The notes beneath the pieces were generated by a model, which saw only the letters and a program-made list of their open reading frames with translations, searched no databases and was not told the DNA's origin. A program made the position numbers and the translations under genes. From contig JBBHKE010001230.1 in assembly GCA_037447655.1 (NCBI GenBank), positions 145,125 through 209,124 on the forward strand: 64,000 bases of DNA, written 5' to 3'. Within the stretch, counting starts at the first letter, position 1; each line of letters begins with the position of its first letter. This document shows positions 12,274 to 23,615 of this stretch, piece after piece. The stretch comes from Zygnema cylindricum (lineage: Eukaryota; Streptophyta; Zygnematophyceae; Zygnematales; Zygnemataceae).

Positions 12274-12806
12274 GTCAGTGTGAGTCTTTTATGAACCGGT
12301 GAACGTGTCTGTTTCTTCCGTAAAGTGTTCTGTTTATAGTACCAATATAAGATCTACGAAATTAATACCGATGACTTACTCACGGTGGGTTTTGGAGGGG
12401 GTACCGATGCAGATAAAGGTTGAATCTCTAAGTGTCCGATCATTTGAGTCCATCCAATGTACATCAAATTTGTATCAGAAAAGACCATTTCACCCGGTCT
12501 ATAAAGTGTCTTGTATCGCATCTAGAATATAACCATGATATTTGTCTTGTGAAATGCCTTCTTTGTCTGTGCAAGTGGCCAAGTATTTTCTGAGTGTGAC
12601 TGGTTGAATTCAATATTTTATTTTTTTCTGTTAATACAATACCACATCCTTTTCATAGCAAACTCCGAGAAGACCTCTGTGACCTCTGTGCCTATGTGAC
12701 CTTCTGAGGGCCACGTACTTAAATACTCTATACGTCCTTATATTAAGTGGCAGTTTCCCTACTCTAGCAAATCATTAATGTTGCGGCTGGTGTTAACTTT
12801 TGATAG

Positions 12807-13215
12807 GCATTGGTCAAACAACGCCAGTGGATGATGTTCCAAAGCTATACAATACCATTTCCTGCAATTAATAATACCTACGCCCTATTGGACGGGATCA
12901 ATACTGTGGCTGCGGAGGTCCATGTCTTCGATTTCGGCGCAAAAAGAATGATGTTTGACATGCAAATGAGCGGCATCCGGAGGTAAGCTTTCGTTGGAAG
13001 AACCTATTTCACCTTTTGTTGCGTTGAACGGTTTTTTTTGTTGTCAATTAAAATCTTGAACAAACTGGTGGAACCACTTCTTTAACTTTGAAGTCTAAAA
13101 AATGAATCAATATGAGAAAGTGATTCCATGCAAATCCTTGCAAGTGTTCTCACACTTGAATGTGTCTTTCGTGTCTGATATTGTGCAGAAACATCCAATG
13201 CGGAACCCCCACAAG
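12807..13215 (+). CDS. Two spliced-looking exons of unknown gene
   Basis: Exon 12807-12982 follows an AG acceptor (TTTTGATAG) and precedes a GTAAGC donor. It is open for 58 codons with plausible protein content: QRQWMMFQSYTIPFPAINNT, then AAEVHVFDFGAKRMMFDMQM. A 27-bp exon 13189-13215 (NIQCGTPT) lies between TGTGCAG and GTAAAT and joins in frame as Arg-Asn. EVHVFDFG weakly recalls the VHIID motif of GRAS regulators with the preceding PF...N..LL.GI segment, but the rest does not fit well and GRAS genes rarely have such small exons. No start, stop or further exons were identified, so this may be a gene fragment. Confidence 0.3.
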
Positions 13216-13334
13216 GTAAATCTCGAAGACCTCCTCTTTAACCGTCTAGCGTTCCAAATTTGTGGCTGATGTCTGGCTTTTTGTGATGATTATGAAGGGT
13301 TTTCCTGGTCTGGTTTTGCTGCACAGCAATTTTT

Positions 13335-13389
13335 TATGGTGGTGGTGGTGGTGTTGTCGGTGGTGATGTTGTTGACGATGATGATGGTT
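13335..13389. repeat. (GGT)n/(GAT)n simple repeat
   Basis: GGTGGTGGTGGTGG grades into GTTGTTGACGATGATGATGG. The surrounding 13216-15170 is AT-rich with no gene I can support. Confidence 0.6.
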
Positions 13390-15173
13390 TGTCCTAAGAG
13401 ATGTTTGTATGAAAGTTTGCTTGGAAACTGTATGAATTTCTCATGGTATGGTTCCATGCGTATAATTTGTGGAGGTGTCATGAAATTTCCTCCTAGGAAT
13501 TTTTTTGTTCCATGACGCAAGTCCGTTTGAAGTTTTCGCATGTTGGTGAAAACTTATCACACTGGTGAAGATGATGGCGTTGTCAGGCAAGTTTTCTGAC
13601 GACATTTTTTTCTGGCTTTGCCTCTTTTGCAGGAAACCTAGGTAAACACTTTTTATTGAAGTCTTACACTTGTAAATCAGAAGAGATCTGTTGGGCGTGT
13701 TGACATAACTTGGTTGGGGTCCAAGTTTCTAATTGATTATTTATAACCCGTGTGATTGGATAAGCGCGTTCCATGCCTATCCAATTTGTAGCCTTTAGTA
13801 CATTTTAGCCTCAATAGTGTAGATCCCATCAATTTTTGACCCAGTTTGGGGAATTTGTGCTTTGTTCTTTTCCCCAATAGGAGTACATGTACAGCTTCGT
13901 GCTGAGCAAAGGGGGTTATAACGTTTAAACTTGTAGGAAAGGATTGTAATTTTTATGTTGTTTGGGCTCCTATGAGTAATAAGAAAATAGTTCGAATTCT
14001 GACCAGATTTCAATTTCCTTGTCATTGAGATTAATATGGAATGGAAGTCTTCTTATCCTGTTCATACATGTGTTAGTTGTTATCCATTCTTGTCAACAGT
14101 GGTATGTATTTGCAAGTGAAGGGACCTAAAAGGAACTTATTTGGCGGTTAGTGGTACGGTTGCAACTTAGGCAGTACGGCGCTAAGTTTTACAGGAAAAC
14201 GACAGAAAAAGAACCCTTACCTACTGAAAATCAGACTACTTTGATCCTCCAAAGTAGGAAAAAAACTTTAATTGAAGCGCTTCTATTTTTTAAGCTAATG
14301 TTGAATAAAAGTGTGATACCGCAATACATTCAAAATTGCAGTTTTGCACTTATACAGCTAAGCAAAAACACTAAAATGTGATGTGTTTTCAATGTGTGAA
14401 ACCGACCTAGGGCCGTTACTATCTTTTTTAGTTTTATATAATACTAATCCTTATACAAATTATAGACCTTTGTTCGTCCGTTTAAAAATCTGTGAATAGC
14501 CCGCCTTTCTGTTCGTTGGCACCTGTAAACGGCGTGGCCCCTGGCCGACGTCAACGAACAGGTAACTTTGTCCCTCGGTCCATATCAGCAAACGGAAGCT
14601 ACGTCGGCAAATGGGTAGCGTTGTCTCTCTGCTAACGTCAGCAAAGGAACTTTCAAAGTACTCCCTCGACCGTCAGATCTTGGCTGCTTGATCCTGTCAA
14701 TGAATTAAGATAAAGCCGCCACGTGCACTAAAGAGGTTTCAGCCGTCAATCCTTCGTTCGTGACCGTCCGATTATAGGATGCTGGCAGTTCAGAATAGGG
14801 TTCATAACTCTAATATGGTGCCATTTTAAATAGGGTAGTGCATGGAATGTCATAGCTGTACTATTTTTGTACTTTTTCAAGTAGAAAAGTACATAAAAAA
14901 TATTCACGATGTCCCGTGGTCGCGCTAACATGTAATTGCGTAAATATTTTCCGGCATACGCGGATGTCAAAAAAAACGCGACGGCGTTCGATTTGAACAG
15001 TTTCGTACATGCACATATTTTAGTGTGGATATATTATGCGCCGAAATTTTTTACAAAGCAGTTTACAAATTAGAGTTAATGATAAATTAGAACAAAAGTT
15101 TTTTTGGAAAAAACTGAAATCCCCAATTAGCGTAAATAACGCTAATTGTTTCATTACGCTATCTATTGCATTA

Positions 15174-15196
15174 CGCTAATAGCGATTCACGGTGTA
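15174..15196. repeat. Single terminal repeat of CACCG-type MITE
   Basis: AATAGCGATTCACGGTGTA closes a stretch with repeated AATTAGCGTAAATAACGC-like motifs, as in the intact MITEs. No matching left terminus was found. Confidence 0.5.
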
Positions 15197-15952
15197 CTAA
15201 GGGTGAAGTTCCATTATACGTTTCTGTAAATGTACGGCAAACTCTTCAGAGTGGGTCGATTGAGGCTAGAATTCCATTAGACGAAAAGTGTGGTCCGTTA
15301 CTGGACGCCGTACAAGTTCGTACAGATTCGTACCACGCCGTACCTTAATTTTTTTTTGTCAGACGAAATATAGTTACTGGAAAGCTGTCGGGAAGCTCCA
15401 ATGATGTAGGCGTACTTACTGGCCGTTGGATATTCCACTTTTTCAGATCCGCGAAGCAATCACGCACATCATCCAGTGTGACGATACTCTCCTCGCGAGG
15501 AGAGTTGTACGATACTAGAGGTGTACCATTGGTACACGTGAAAAAGCAAAAAAATATACGCTTTGAACAATCGATCACAGGTCTACACCTCGTAAAAGCC
15601 ATGTGCCTACGTCGTACGGTCCATGTGCCGCCTGCCACGCTGGATGCAGGTGAGCCGAAAATATTTTGGCACGCTCCGTCTGACATCCACTGACATTCAA
15701 AGTTTGCCCCGTCTTTTTGCCATTCCGTTTCGAAATTTTGATTTTCGTTTTCAAAATCAAAAATCTGGCCGCAAACTTTACGTACGAATCATTAACTACC
15801 TTTGGTCGTACAGATATTTCGTTTTGACTTTCCGTTTGAAAATTTTCTTTAAGATTTTCAAATCTAGACTCTAACCTACATGGCGCTAATCATAATTGAG
15901 GAAGGCTTGTTACTAACCCGACAAAATGGAATAGTCTTCCAGTAAACGCTGC

Positions 15953-16088
15953 CAGTAGAGTTTTCCGTACATTTACTGGGACCGCCTAATGGCATTCTAC
16001 CCCGAGTCGATGTTCCATCACAGTAGAGTTTTCCGTACATTTACTGGGACCGCCTAATGGAATTCTACCCCGAGTCGATGTTCCATCA
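15953..16088. repeat. 68-bp tandem duplication
   Basis: Unit 15953-16020 is repeated immediately at 16021-16088 with a single difference (GGCATTC against GGAATTC). It begins CAGTAGAGTTTTCCGTAC and ends GATGTTCCATCA. It is non-coding and so similar that the duplication must be recent or kept by conversion. No gene is seen between 15197 and 18168. Confidence 0.85.
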
Positions 16089-18168
16089 CGTAGAGTCTGT
16101 AAGCCACGTGTTCTAAATTGATTGGATCCACGCAAGCTACGATCCGATATTGAATATCTTTCATATTTTTAGCACCGACAAACTTAACTTCAAATCTTGA
16201 CTTGCGTACCATGTACCTGCGTACGAAGTAATCGTACGACAAAACTTTTATACTTTTTGCAGACGCCAATCTGTACGCCAACTCATTTTTTAGGGTTTCA
16301 GTTTTCGAACATAATGAAAGTCCTTTGAGAGAAATAGTGTGACGAACAAAAGTTACCGAAAATAGCGTGATGAGGGAATGTTATAAAATTTCGTTTTTAT
16401 TTGCGGTTATATTTTGGAAAGCGCGTGTCATGTGCAAATTTTAAGATTTTTCGTTGGTTTTCCATCATGACACGTAGCTTAATCGTCCACCGTGTTACGC
16501 TTTTTTTTTTATGTTATCTGCCAACCCACCTCCTCGAGGTGGGTTGACGGTGGCGAACTCGTAGCAGATGAACATCCGACGGCCAGTATTACCTCCAAGA
16601 CCTTCGGAGAGTATCGAAATCTCTGTAATGTTGTTTTTCTTATAAAACAAAATAGGCGGTACGATTTAATACGGAGGGCCGCAGATTTCTGTAAACTACG
16701 ACACTTTTCGCCTAATGGAACGTCACCCTAAGACGTTTTGATTAACACGATAGGACACGGTCCATGCGCATGATAAAGGGGCATGATAAACAGACAGGAT
16801 AAAAGAGGACACGGTCCATGCCCCTGTAACGGGCATTGATTTACTAATACTTAATTACTTATATAATATAAGCGCGAAGTGTTGTCTGTCTGTCCTTCCG
16901 CAACTTATTTTCCTTTTTGCGGGCAGTCAGCTGTTTTTTCTGGCCGCCTCCAGCATCAGTGATTGGTTACGTGAGTGTTTTGCAGTCATTATTTTTTTAT
17001 CGGGCAATCGGTTATTATTCTTTTGTCCAGTGAGTCTCACAATTTTCACGACGCTTCTGATTGGCTGTGTGATTTCCGGTCAATCAATATGTTTTTTGCC
17101 CATAGCACGTCGTGCGTAGTGTACCACTGTGTAAAATTTAATACCCAAATTGCGAATAATCAACTATTTTGTTTACATGGTCTTCGTACAGTCGTACACT
17201 TTTACTTCAATGAAGAAAAAAAAAATAGTCGTCGGCCCTTATTCGACCAAGCACGGTGGTGACCGATTGTCGTGAGCTACGAGATTTACCTCCGCGCCAC
17301 CCGGGGCACATTGATGATATTTGTCGTTCCGACCTTTAGTGTGGATTTGTTTTAGGTTTTGGGCCAACGGCCCAGTTTGCTTTTAGAGTTTGTGTATAGC
17401 GTTGTTCTTTAGTGCTATTGTAGTTTGGTTTTGGTTTTTGTTTTAGTTTTTCTTGTTTTTAGTGGTTTTGTGTTTACTGTTGCTTAGCTAATGTAGTTTT
17501 TGTTCTTTTGAGTTTTTACTAGTGTAGCCTTTAATGGTGGTATTTTTTTTTTACATTTCCAATCACTTTTTGTACATCGATGGTTTAACCATCGCGATTT
17601 TGATAATAAAATCTTCTTCTATTTTCAATAATATAATAATTCCCTAGCTACAGTATTGGTCAAGTAAACCCTAATCCTAGGTTTTTCCGTCGCTTTTTGT
17701 CAATAATATTGCAGCAGGAAGTCTTCTGTGTGGCCTAATTATGGTTAGAGATTTGGGGGATCCAGATCCTATTTATGAATAAAAAAGATTCTGAAGCCCC
17801 TAGAGTTGACACCAGCTAGATAAAAAGTCCAAAAGTGAAAAAAACTGACGTCTAGCGTCAACCCACTTGACGATACTTTGCCGTTTAATTCTTAGATGTA
17901 ATTTGGCAGCATGGTAGAGCAATGAATAACTTTATTCATAATTACGAAGTCTGTCTTTTACGAAAACAATCAAATTTTGTACATGAAATGATTGAAAGTA
18001 CACATTTTTCCAAAATGTTTGTACAATATATGTACCTTCTTGTAATTAGAGTAAGTTACATGTTCTCCGTATCACCTTAATGGACTTTCGTCTTTTCATC
18101 GTTCGTGTGCTCTCAAACATAGTTCAAAAGTAGGCATTTCTATTGTAGGTCTTTTGTCGGCGCCTTCA

Positions 18169-18346
18169 TCGTAAGTTGTGTTATGGGCTTTTCATGTGAT
18201 CGTCTTAAGTCACTACTTTGATCAGCGACCGTCCGATTGTCCAAATCTGACGATAGTCCTATCGTAAGTTGTGTTATAGGCTTTTCATGTGATCTTCTTA
18301 GATTTCTATTTTGATCAGCGACCGTCCGATCGTCCGAATCTGACGG
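18169..18346. repeat. 93-bp tandem repeat, two units
   Basis: TCGTAAGTTGTGTTATGGGC starts at 18169 and returns at 18262 with one change. Each unit ends in GATCAGCGACCGTCCGAT and a TCTGACG tail. Divergence between units is modest. Confidence 0.75.
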
Positions 18347-18479
18347 TTTAAATAAAAAGTCGCTCAAGACTCACATAAAAAGATTTTTTTGTCCATTTTT
18401 TTTTTCAAATTTAGACATGACGTTTAATTCTCTATCGATCTATGTGCAACTCAACCCTGTTACTATTTTATTTCATTTT

Positions 18480-18860
18480 GCGGCATAGTTGTTCAAATAG
18501 CGCGATTTTTTCTTTTTTTCGATTGAAACGTATAATTCGTGACTTTTGAAATAATCGTAAAAAAACGTGTACTGTAAACTGAAACTGAAAATTTACGGAA
18601 ACCTGTAAACAAATTACTGTAACTGTACATTTTTTTACAGATATGTACGGAATAAAACGGAAAATATGCGTCGTACTTATTGGTACTTCCTGTTCAGTGA
18701 ACTGAACAAAATACCACGGAAGCTGTATGTTATATAATCGAAAATGTACGGACATTTTTGAAAAGAGACGTTGAACGTCACAATAATTTCGCGCATTCAG
18801 TTTGAAATTTGTACGGGCGTCTTCTTCAATTTTTTTGAAAGAAGACCCCATGGAACATTG
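18480..18860. repeat. Half copy of a TIR element, inverted relative to 21745-22121
   Basis: It starts GGCATAGTTGTTCAAA. Its complement runs through GAAGAAGACGCCCGTACA, TTCCGTAAATTTTCAGTTTC and ACGATT...AAAGTCACG, in parallel with the right half of the element at 21329-22121. Similarity is roughly 70 percent by eye. The other end was not found. 18861-19090 shows no gene. Confidence 0.6.
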
Positions 18861-19091
18861 AAAACGAAACCGCGAGGAAGCCGCTTCCCCATATCTTACC
18901 CTCCTCCCACCCAAGCTTTTTACTATCCTCGCCTCTAGACTTCGATAAAAGCAATCATGCCCAGAAATCGAGGAGAAGAGTGGGAGCACGTGAAGGCTGC
19001 AGACGGTGGGATTCTTCTGGCCAACCGATTATGCATCTGTATTTATTATTAGGCTCGGACAGACTAAATTTCATAAAGTTTTACCTTCGTG

Positions 19092-19165
19092 GCATTCGAA
19101 CCCGGGTACGTCAAGTGCGCAGCGTATCCAAAAGTGAACGACCGGACTACCAGTTGGTGAAGAAG
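19092..19165 (-). repeat. tRNA-like (SINE head) sequence
   Basis: On the minus strand ACCAACTGGTAGTCCGG (A-box-like) is followed about 45 bp later by CCCGGGTTCGAATGCC (B-box-like), the spacing of a Pol III internal promoter. It does not fold into an obvious complete tRNA, so a tRNA-derived repeat is more likely than a tRNA gene. Confidence 0.45.
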
Positions 19166-19986
19166 TTCTAATACGAACAAAGAGTGTGATAAAAATATAA
19201 AGAGTTTATTGTTTGACCGCTCATTTTACGGGAAAAACTTGCAAACTGCGCTATATGTAATAGTTTTTTGTTTTTTTTTGTACGGAGTAGTACGGAAGGA
19301 AATTCATTAACGATTTATTACTATTTGATCAAAAGGTTCAATCCGTTTGTTACGTATAATTCATCGCGTACGGTACGTTCGCACTAATCGTCGTGAACAA
19401 CTATGTTTTGCGGCCAATACAATATGGGTCTTAAGGGCATATTGTATATTTTGCGTACAATAGGCATATTGTATGGGTGTACTTTCAACTACTTTTGAAC
19501 TATGCTCTCAAATCTGCGAGGATAAAAGCCGAAGCTTAACAACTAATTCTACGACAGATTTTACGATTGATTTTAGCATCGACTTTCGATTCGCCGTACG
19601 ATTGACACAAAATCGACGGCGGCCGACAAGTAACGGCAATTGTAATCGATCGGCGCGAAGTCGTCAACAAGCCAAACGCCGCACGGACAGACGTCAACGC
19701 CCGCCAGATGTTGGCAGAAAAGACGACGTCGAGAGTCAACCAAGTGTTGACGTACGTCAAGGGTTCCAAAAAGTCGGTGGTGGCACCGCCGGCTCGCAGC
19801 TAGATAAAAGGACGTCTCACTCCCTTCCGCTTGGAACCAGAATACAACCGGTAAACACAAGAGGGGGAAATTGGGAGAGGAGAGAACGAGAAGGGAAAGT
19901 GGAGAGGGAGAGGGAAAGGGGAAGGAAGAAATTGAGAGAAAACAAAAAGGACAGGGAAAGAGTGAAATACGTGAGAAAAGCCAGCT

Positions 19987-21035
19987 ATGTTTCCCAGTAA
20001 TGGCTCCTGGTCTACAGCCCTGGCCATGGCCATGGCGGTAGCTGTCTTGTTGAGTGAGAGAGGGAAAGGAGCTCTCGGTCTAGCCACCGACATTTTTAAG
20101 TCTCCCTGCCCTCCCATCGTGAACCCTGGTATGCCCTCTACATTTGCTCTCTTGACAGTAGTTTTTTTATTTTTTGCAATCCAGATAGAGAACTAAACCA
20201 CGTGTACCAATTTTTCCCTTGTGCAGATTACCGGCTTTGGAGCTCACCTGCCACGTGGCCCAATAGCGTGGTACCTGGAGTCAGTAAAGGAGTGAATCTG
20301 GACGCTGTAATTCCTTGCGGCGTGGCAGTGCTCTTGGACTTACCAAATATTACCGTTGGGGTGCTTAAAATCCAGGGCCTTCTCAGGTATTGTTATATGC
20401 TCGGGAAAGGACAGTTCAACTTGTTATTCAATCCCTTCAAATTTGAAGTTTCCTTGAAAATATTTTTTGATTTTTTTTTCTTTGGCTAACTGGAACTTTT
20501 GCCTTGTGTAATTGGCAGTTTTCAAGATGACACAGATCTCCCTCAGATCTACGTGAAGGCTCGCCACGTGTTGGTCGAAGGAAAGCTTTCCATCGGATCT
20601 TTCAAAAAGCAATTCAGCCAAAAGGCCACCTTTGAGCTTACGCCTTCCCCTAATCGGGACCAATTGAAATTCACCAGTTTCCCTCCGGCAAACTCATCAA
20701 ATCCACACTTCATCGGTCACAAAGCCTTCGCTGTGGTACGTCGTATTTGTTCGCCGGAGTCCGCCGATGCGGTGCATGATTGTAGATTTGTAGAGACCAG
20801 AGCATGTTTGTATGTTGCTTAGCTGACCAAAATACACGTGGCATGCAGGTGGGAGGCCAGGTGGACTTGCACGGCATGCCAGGCGGCAGCAATACACCTT
20901 CGTGGTGCCAGCTGGCAGCCACGGCAGAGGCAGGATCCAAATCAATTGTGGTAGACAATCCTCTCGCCCTCCAATGGCCGGTGGGAGGCGTGATTGTGCT
21001 GGCCACCACCGACTACGATTACAGCCAATCTGAAC
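19987..21035 (+). pseudogene. G8-domain secreted protein, N-terminal four exons, truncated by a MITE
   Basis: Exons 19987-20128, 20227-20386, 20519-20735 and 20849 to about 21035 join in frame with GT/AG borders. Residues 1-30 form a likely signal peptide (ALAMAMAVAVLL core). The remainder is a G8 domain: LWSSPATWPNSVVPG, IPCGVAVLLDLPNITVGVLK, IQGLLSFQDDTDLP, HVLVEGKLSIGSF, VVGGQVDLHGMPGG, TPSWCQLAATAEAGSKSI and LQWPVGGVIVLATTDYDY. G8 domains occur in animal CEMIP, TMEM2 and fibrocystin and in scattered other eukaryotes, usually before long parallel beta-helix regions. Here the coding frame runs into a MITE after SQSEQR and stops at 21061. No downstream exons are seen up to 23.4 kb, so the usual C-terminal bulk is absent. 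The gene is probably broken or a partial duplicate. Confidence 0.75.
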
Positions 21036-21239
21036 AGCGAATCATCATCGTTATTAGCGTATAGAAATTATTAGTGTAAAGAAAAAATTAGCGTCATTCA
21101 TTCTAATTTAGTGCCAGGAGACGTGGCAGATTATGGTCCACGTCCTTAAATAGTATAATTTATTCTATTTAAGATATCAATGTGAAAATTTTGGGGTGCC
21201 GATATAGAGTACATAAGGCTAATAACGATTCACGGTGTA
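21034..21239. mobile_element. CACCG-type MITE inserted in the G8 gene
   Basis: The right terminus AATAACGATTCACGGTGTA is clear; the left terminus (CAGCGAATC...GTTATTAGCG) is slightly altered. Its interior (ATTAGCGTCATTCATTCTAA, CCAGGAGACGTGGCAGATTA, TTTTGGGGTGCCGATATAGA) is the reverse complement of the interior of the MITE at 57811-58013, so both belong to one subfamily. Confidence 0.8.
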
Positions 21240-21328
21240 GCGCATTTCTGTCCGTATAATACGTACAAAAGCAGTAAAATAGGCGTAGTGCGCAAAGTGG
21301 GCATATCATACGTTTTTTATTTCTAGCC

Positions 21329-22121
21329 TTTAGGCATAGTTATTCAAAACGCATTTTACGCACGATTCGAACGAGCGTACAATACGTAGAAATTGGAGAG
21401 GCCGATTTGAAAAAATCGTAAAAATAGTTAATGAAATTTTCCGTACAAATCCGTACATATTAACAAATTTGAATTGAACATATGTCGTAATTTGTAAGGT
21501 TGAGTGGTAGAAAATGTTTTTGAATCATGATAGTATTATACCTCTCACATGCATTGAAATATCTAATCAACTGGTTACGGATGTCACTCGCTAGGACCGC
21601 TGAACCTGGTTCAAACCCCATGCAAAGTTTTCTTTTGTCATAATAATATTGTCTGTCTGTTTCAGACAGGCTGCCATGGCCTTCTCTCTCTACCTGTCTA
21701 CTGCCGTGACGTCAGTAATGGCGTCTTCCTTCGAGATTTGCTTTCAATTGTAAAAGTTTTCATAGAGGCTTCTTTTCGAAAATTTGAAGAAGACGCCCGT
21801 ACACATTTTGATCTTACGGCGCGCAAATAGTGTGACGCCGCGGAATTTTCCGTAGACGTGACGATAAATTTCTGTACATATCCGTGTACATTATGTCCAT
21901 TTTATTGAACAGCAAGTACCGATACGTGCATCGAATCTTTTCGTCAACTTCCATACAAACGCCGTAAAAATCCGTACAGTTACCGTAATTTGTCTATAGG
22001 TTTCCGTAAATTCCCAGTTTCAGTTTACAGGAGACGTTTTTTTGCGATTTTTTGAAAAGTCACGTATAATACGTAGAAACTGGGAAAAAGGAAAAAATCG
22101 TACGATTTGAACAACTAGGCT
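21329..22121. mobile_element. TIR element with GSMTAGTTRTTCAAA ends
   Basis: The left end GGCATAGTTATTCAAAACG and the right end GATTTGAACAACTAGGC are imperfect inverted repeats about 795 bp apart. There is no transposase frame, so it is non-autonomous. It contains a tRNA-like segment near 21575-21640 (CAACTGGTTACGG, then CCTGGTTCAAACCCC) with a predicted Pol III-type A/B box arrangement. Confidence 0.5.
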
Positions 22122-22296
22122 TCTAGGGCTTTGGGAATAAGGTTTGGAAAAATATCATCAGTTGCAAAATTCAGAAGGCTAATTAAGGGTTTGTGCCCGC
22201 CCATGTAAGTGCAGCTTAACGATGTAGCTTTGTCTTTTACTGGATATTCTCCGTAGTAATTTTAGGGTTGCTTCCCAATGCCCGAAAATGAGAGGC

Positions 22297-22789
22297 TACA
22301 CCGCGAATCGTAATTAGAGTAAGGAAATAATTAGAGTAAAAAAACGAAATATAATAATTAGAGTTATTAACTCTATTTTGGGTAATCAACCCTTTTTAAA
22401 AAAAATTTACTCTAATTTATCAATAACTCTAATTTGGGCATAAATTTGGGCGTTACACGAATTGTACAAAATTTGACAAAACGTACAATTTCACGTCATT
22501 ATGACGTTTGCAATACGCGGTTTGTTAAAACGCAGTTACATGATAACGACCTGTATTAAATCATTAAATTACTTTTTTACTTAATAAATTACAGTTTTGC
22601 ACCGTGAGACACCGACCGTACGCCACACTATTAAAACGACACTGTATTAAAGTTATTAACGCTCATTCAAAAAGTACCTTAAATAATGTAAAGAATAGTT
22701 TAGTATAATAAACTCTATTTATTGTGATAGAGTCAAAAATTGGGGTGACAGAATTAGAATAGATAACTCTAATTACGATTCGCGGTGTA
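22297..22789. mobile_element. CACCG-type MITE, 493 bp, perfect terminal repeats
   Basis: The ends TACACCGCGAATCGTAATTA and their exact complement at 22766-22789 give terminal inverted repeats of at least 24 bp including flanking TA on both sides. A TA target duplication is compatible with the Tc1/mariner superfamily. The interior is AT-rich, repeats AATTAGAGT and has no coding frame. Confidence 0.85.
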
Positions 22790-22843
22790 CTTCATTATGT
22801 CACGGTTGTAGATGCTACATAATTTTGTGACTGTTAAAAACAG

Positions 22844-23384
22844 TACACAATGAATCGCTATTAGTATTTAGAAATAATTAGTGTAAATGAACAATTAGTG
22901 TTATTAACTGTATTTGGGTTCAAAAGCCTAACGCCAAGAAAACATCAACAATAGTTTATACATCTAACACTAATTTAGATATACATTCCCATAATGTAGT
23001 CGCTATTGGCATCATTCCATAGTCTACTTTTGAGCATGTGAGAACACGTTAGTGTAATTTTCCCTCATCTTTTATTCCTAAGAATCAAATATGAGGGCGC
23101 TTTTCCATGGCAACGCCAGTCATCTCCGCATCTCCACGTCATTGTCAAACAATTTCTCTAAACGTTTGTGCGTAAAAATAAGCAATTTTAGTACGGAATA
23201 ACATATTTCTTACACTACACAATTTAAAGATTGCCTAAGTTAGAGTCATCGATGCTAATTAAACTGTCCGAAAATTATATGAACGTGACGAAAAATAGAA
23301 TTTTCAATTCTATTTCAGATTCGTGATTTAAAATTCGAGGGCGCCGAGATGAAGCTATTAACATTAATAGCGATTCACAGTGTA
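22844..23384. mobile_element. CACCG-type MITE, about 541 bp, diverged terminal repeats
   Basis: TACACAATGAATCGCTATTA on the left and TAATAGCGATTCACAGTGTA on the right are inverted with few mismatches. It lies only 55 bp from the previous MITE. Its interior is different and non-coding. Confidence 0.8.
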
Positions 23385-23615
23385 CTGTAAACGTCAAATT
23401 TGTTTGATTGTGAAGTTACAGACGCCTACCTTTTTGTGTCATTGTGATGTCATACGGATTTTTTATCAATAAACTCGATATGTGTGGTATATGTACGAGT
23501 CGCAGATAAATTACATGATGAAAAACGATAAGTTTAAACGCAAGATATTTTCTTAACAAGGTTCAAACAAACAATTTACCCAAACACGTTTAATGTTTAT
23601 AAGGATATGAGTTTG

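Noticed and set aside
16855-16925. Possible Helitron 5' end (TATATAATATAAGCGCGAAG followed by TCTGTCTGTCC)
   Set aside because: No hairpin-CTRR 3' end or Rep/helicase sequence was found to match it.
17330-17640. Possible LINE 3' tail (GT-rich stretch ending with CGATGGTTTAACCATCGCGA and AATAAAATC)
   Set aside because: It resembles plant L1 tails in style, but no endonuclease or reverse transcriptase lies upstream.
19473-20000. Arg/Lys-rich open frame upstream of the G8 gene
   Set aside because: It follows purine-rich repeats (GAGAGGGAGAGGG) and overlaps the G8 start; it is more likely leader or promoter sequence.
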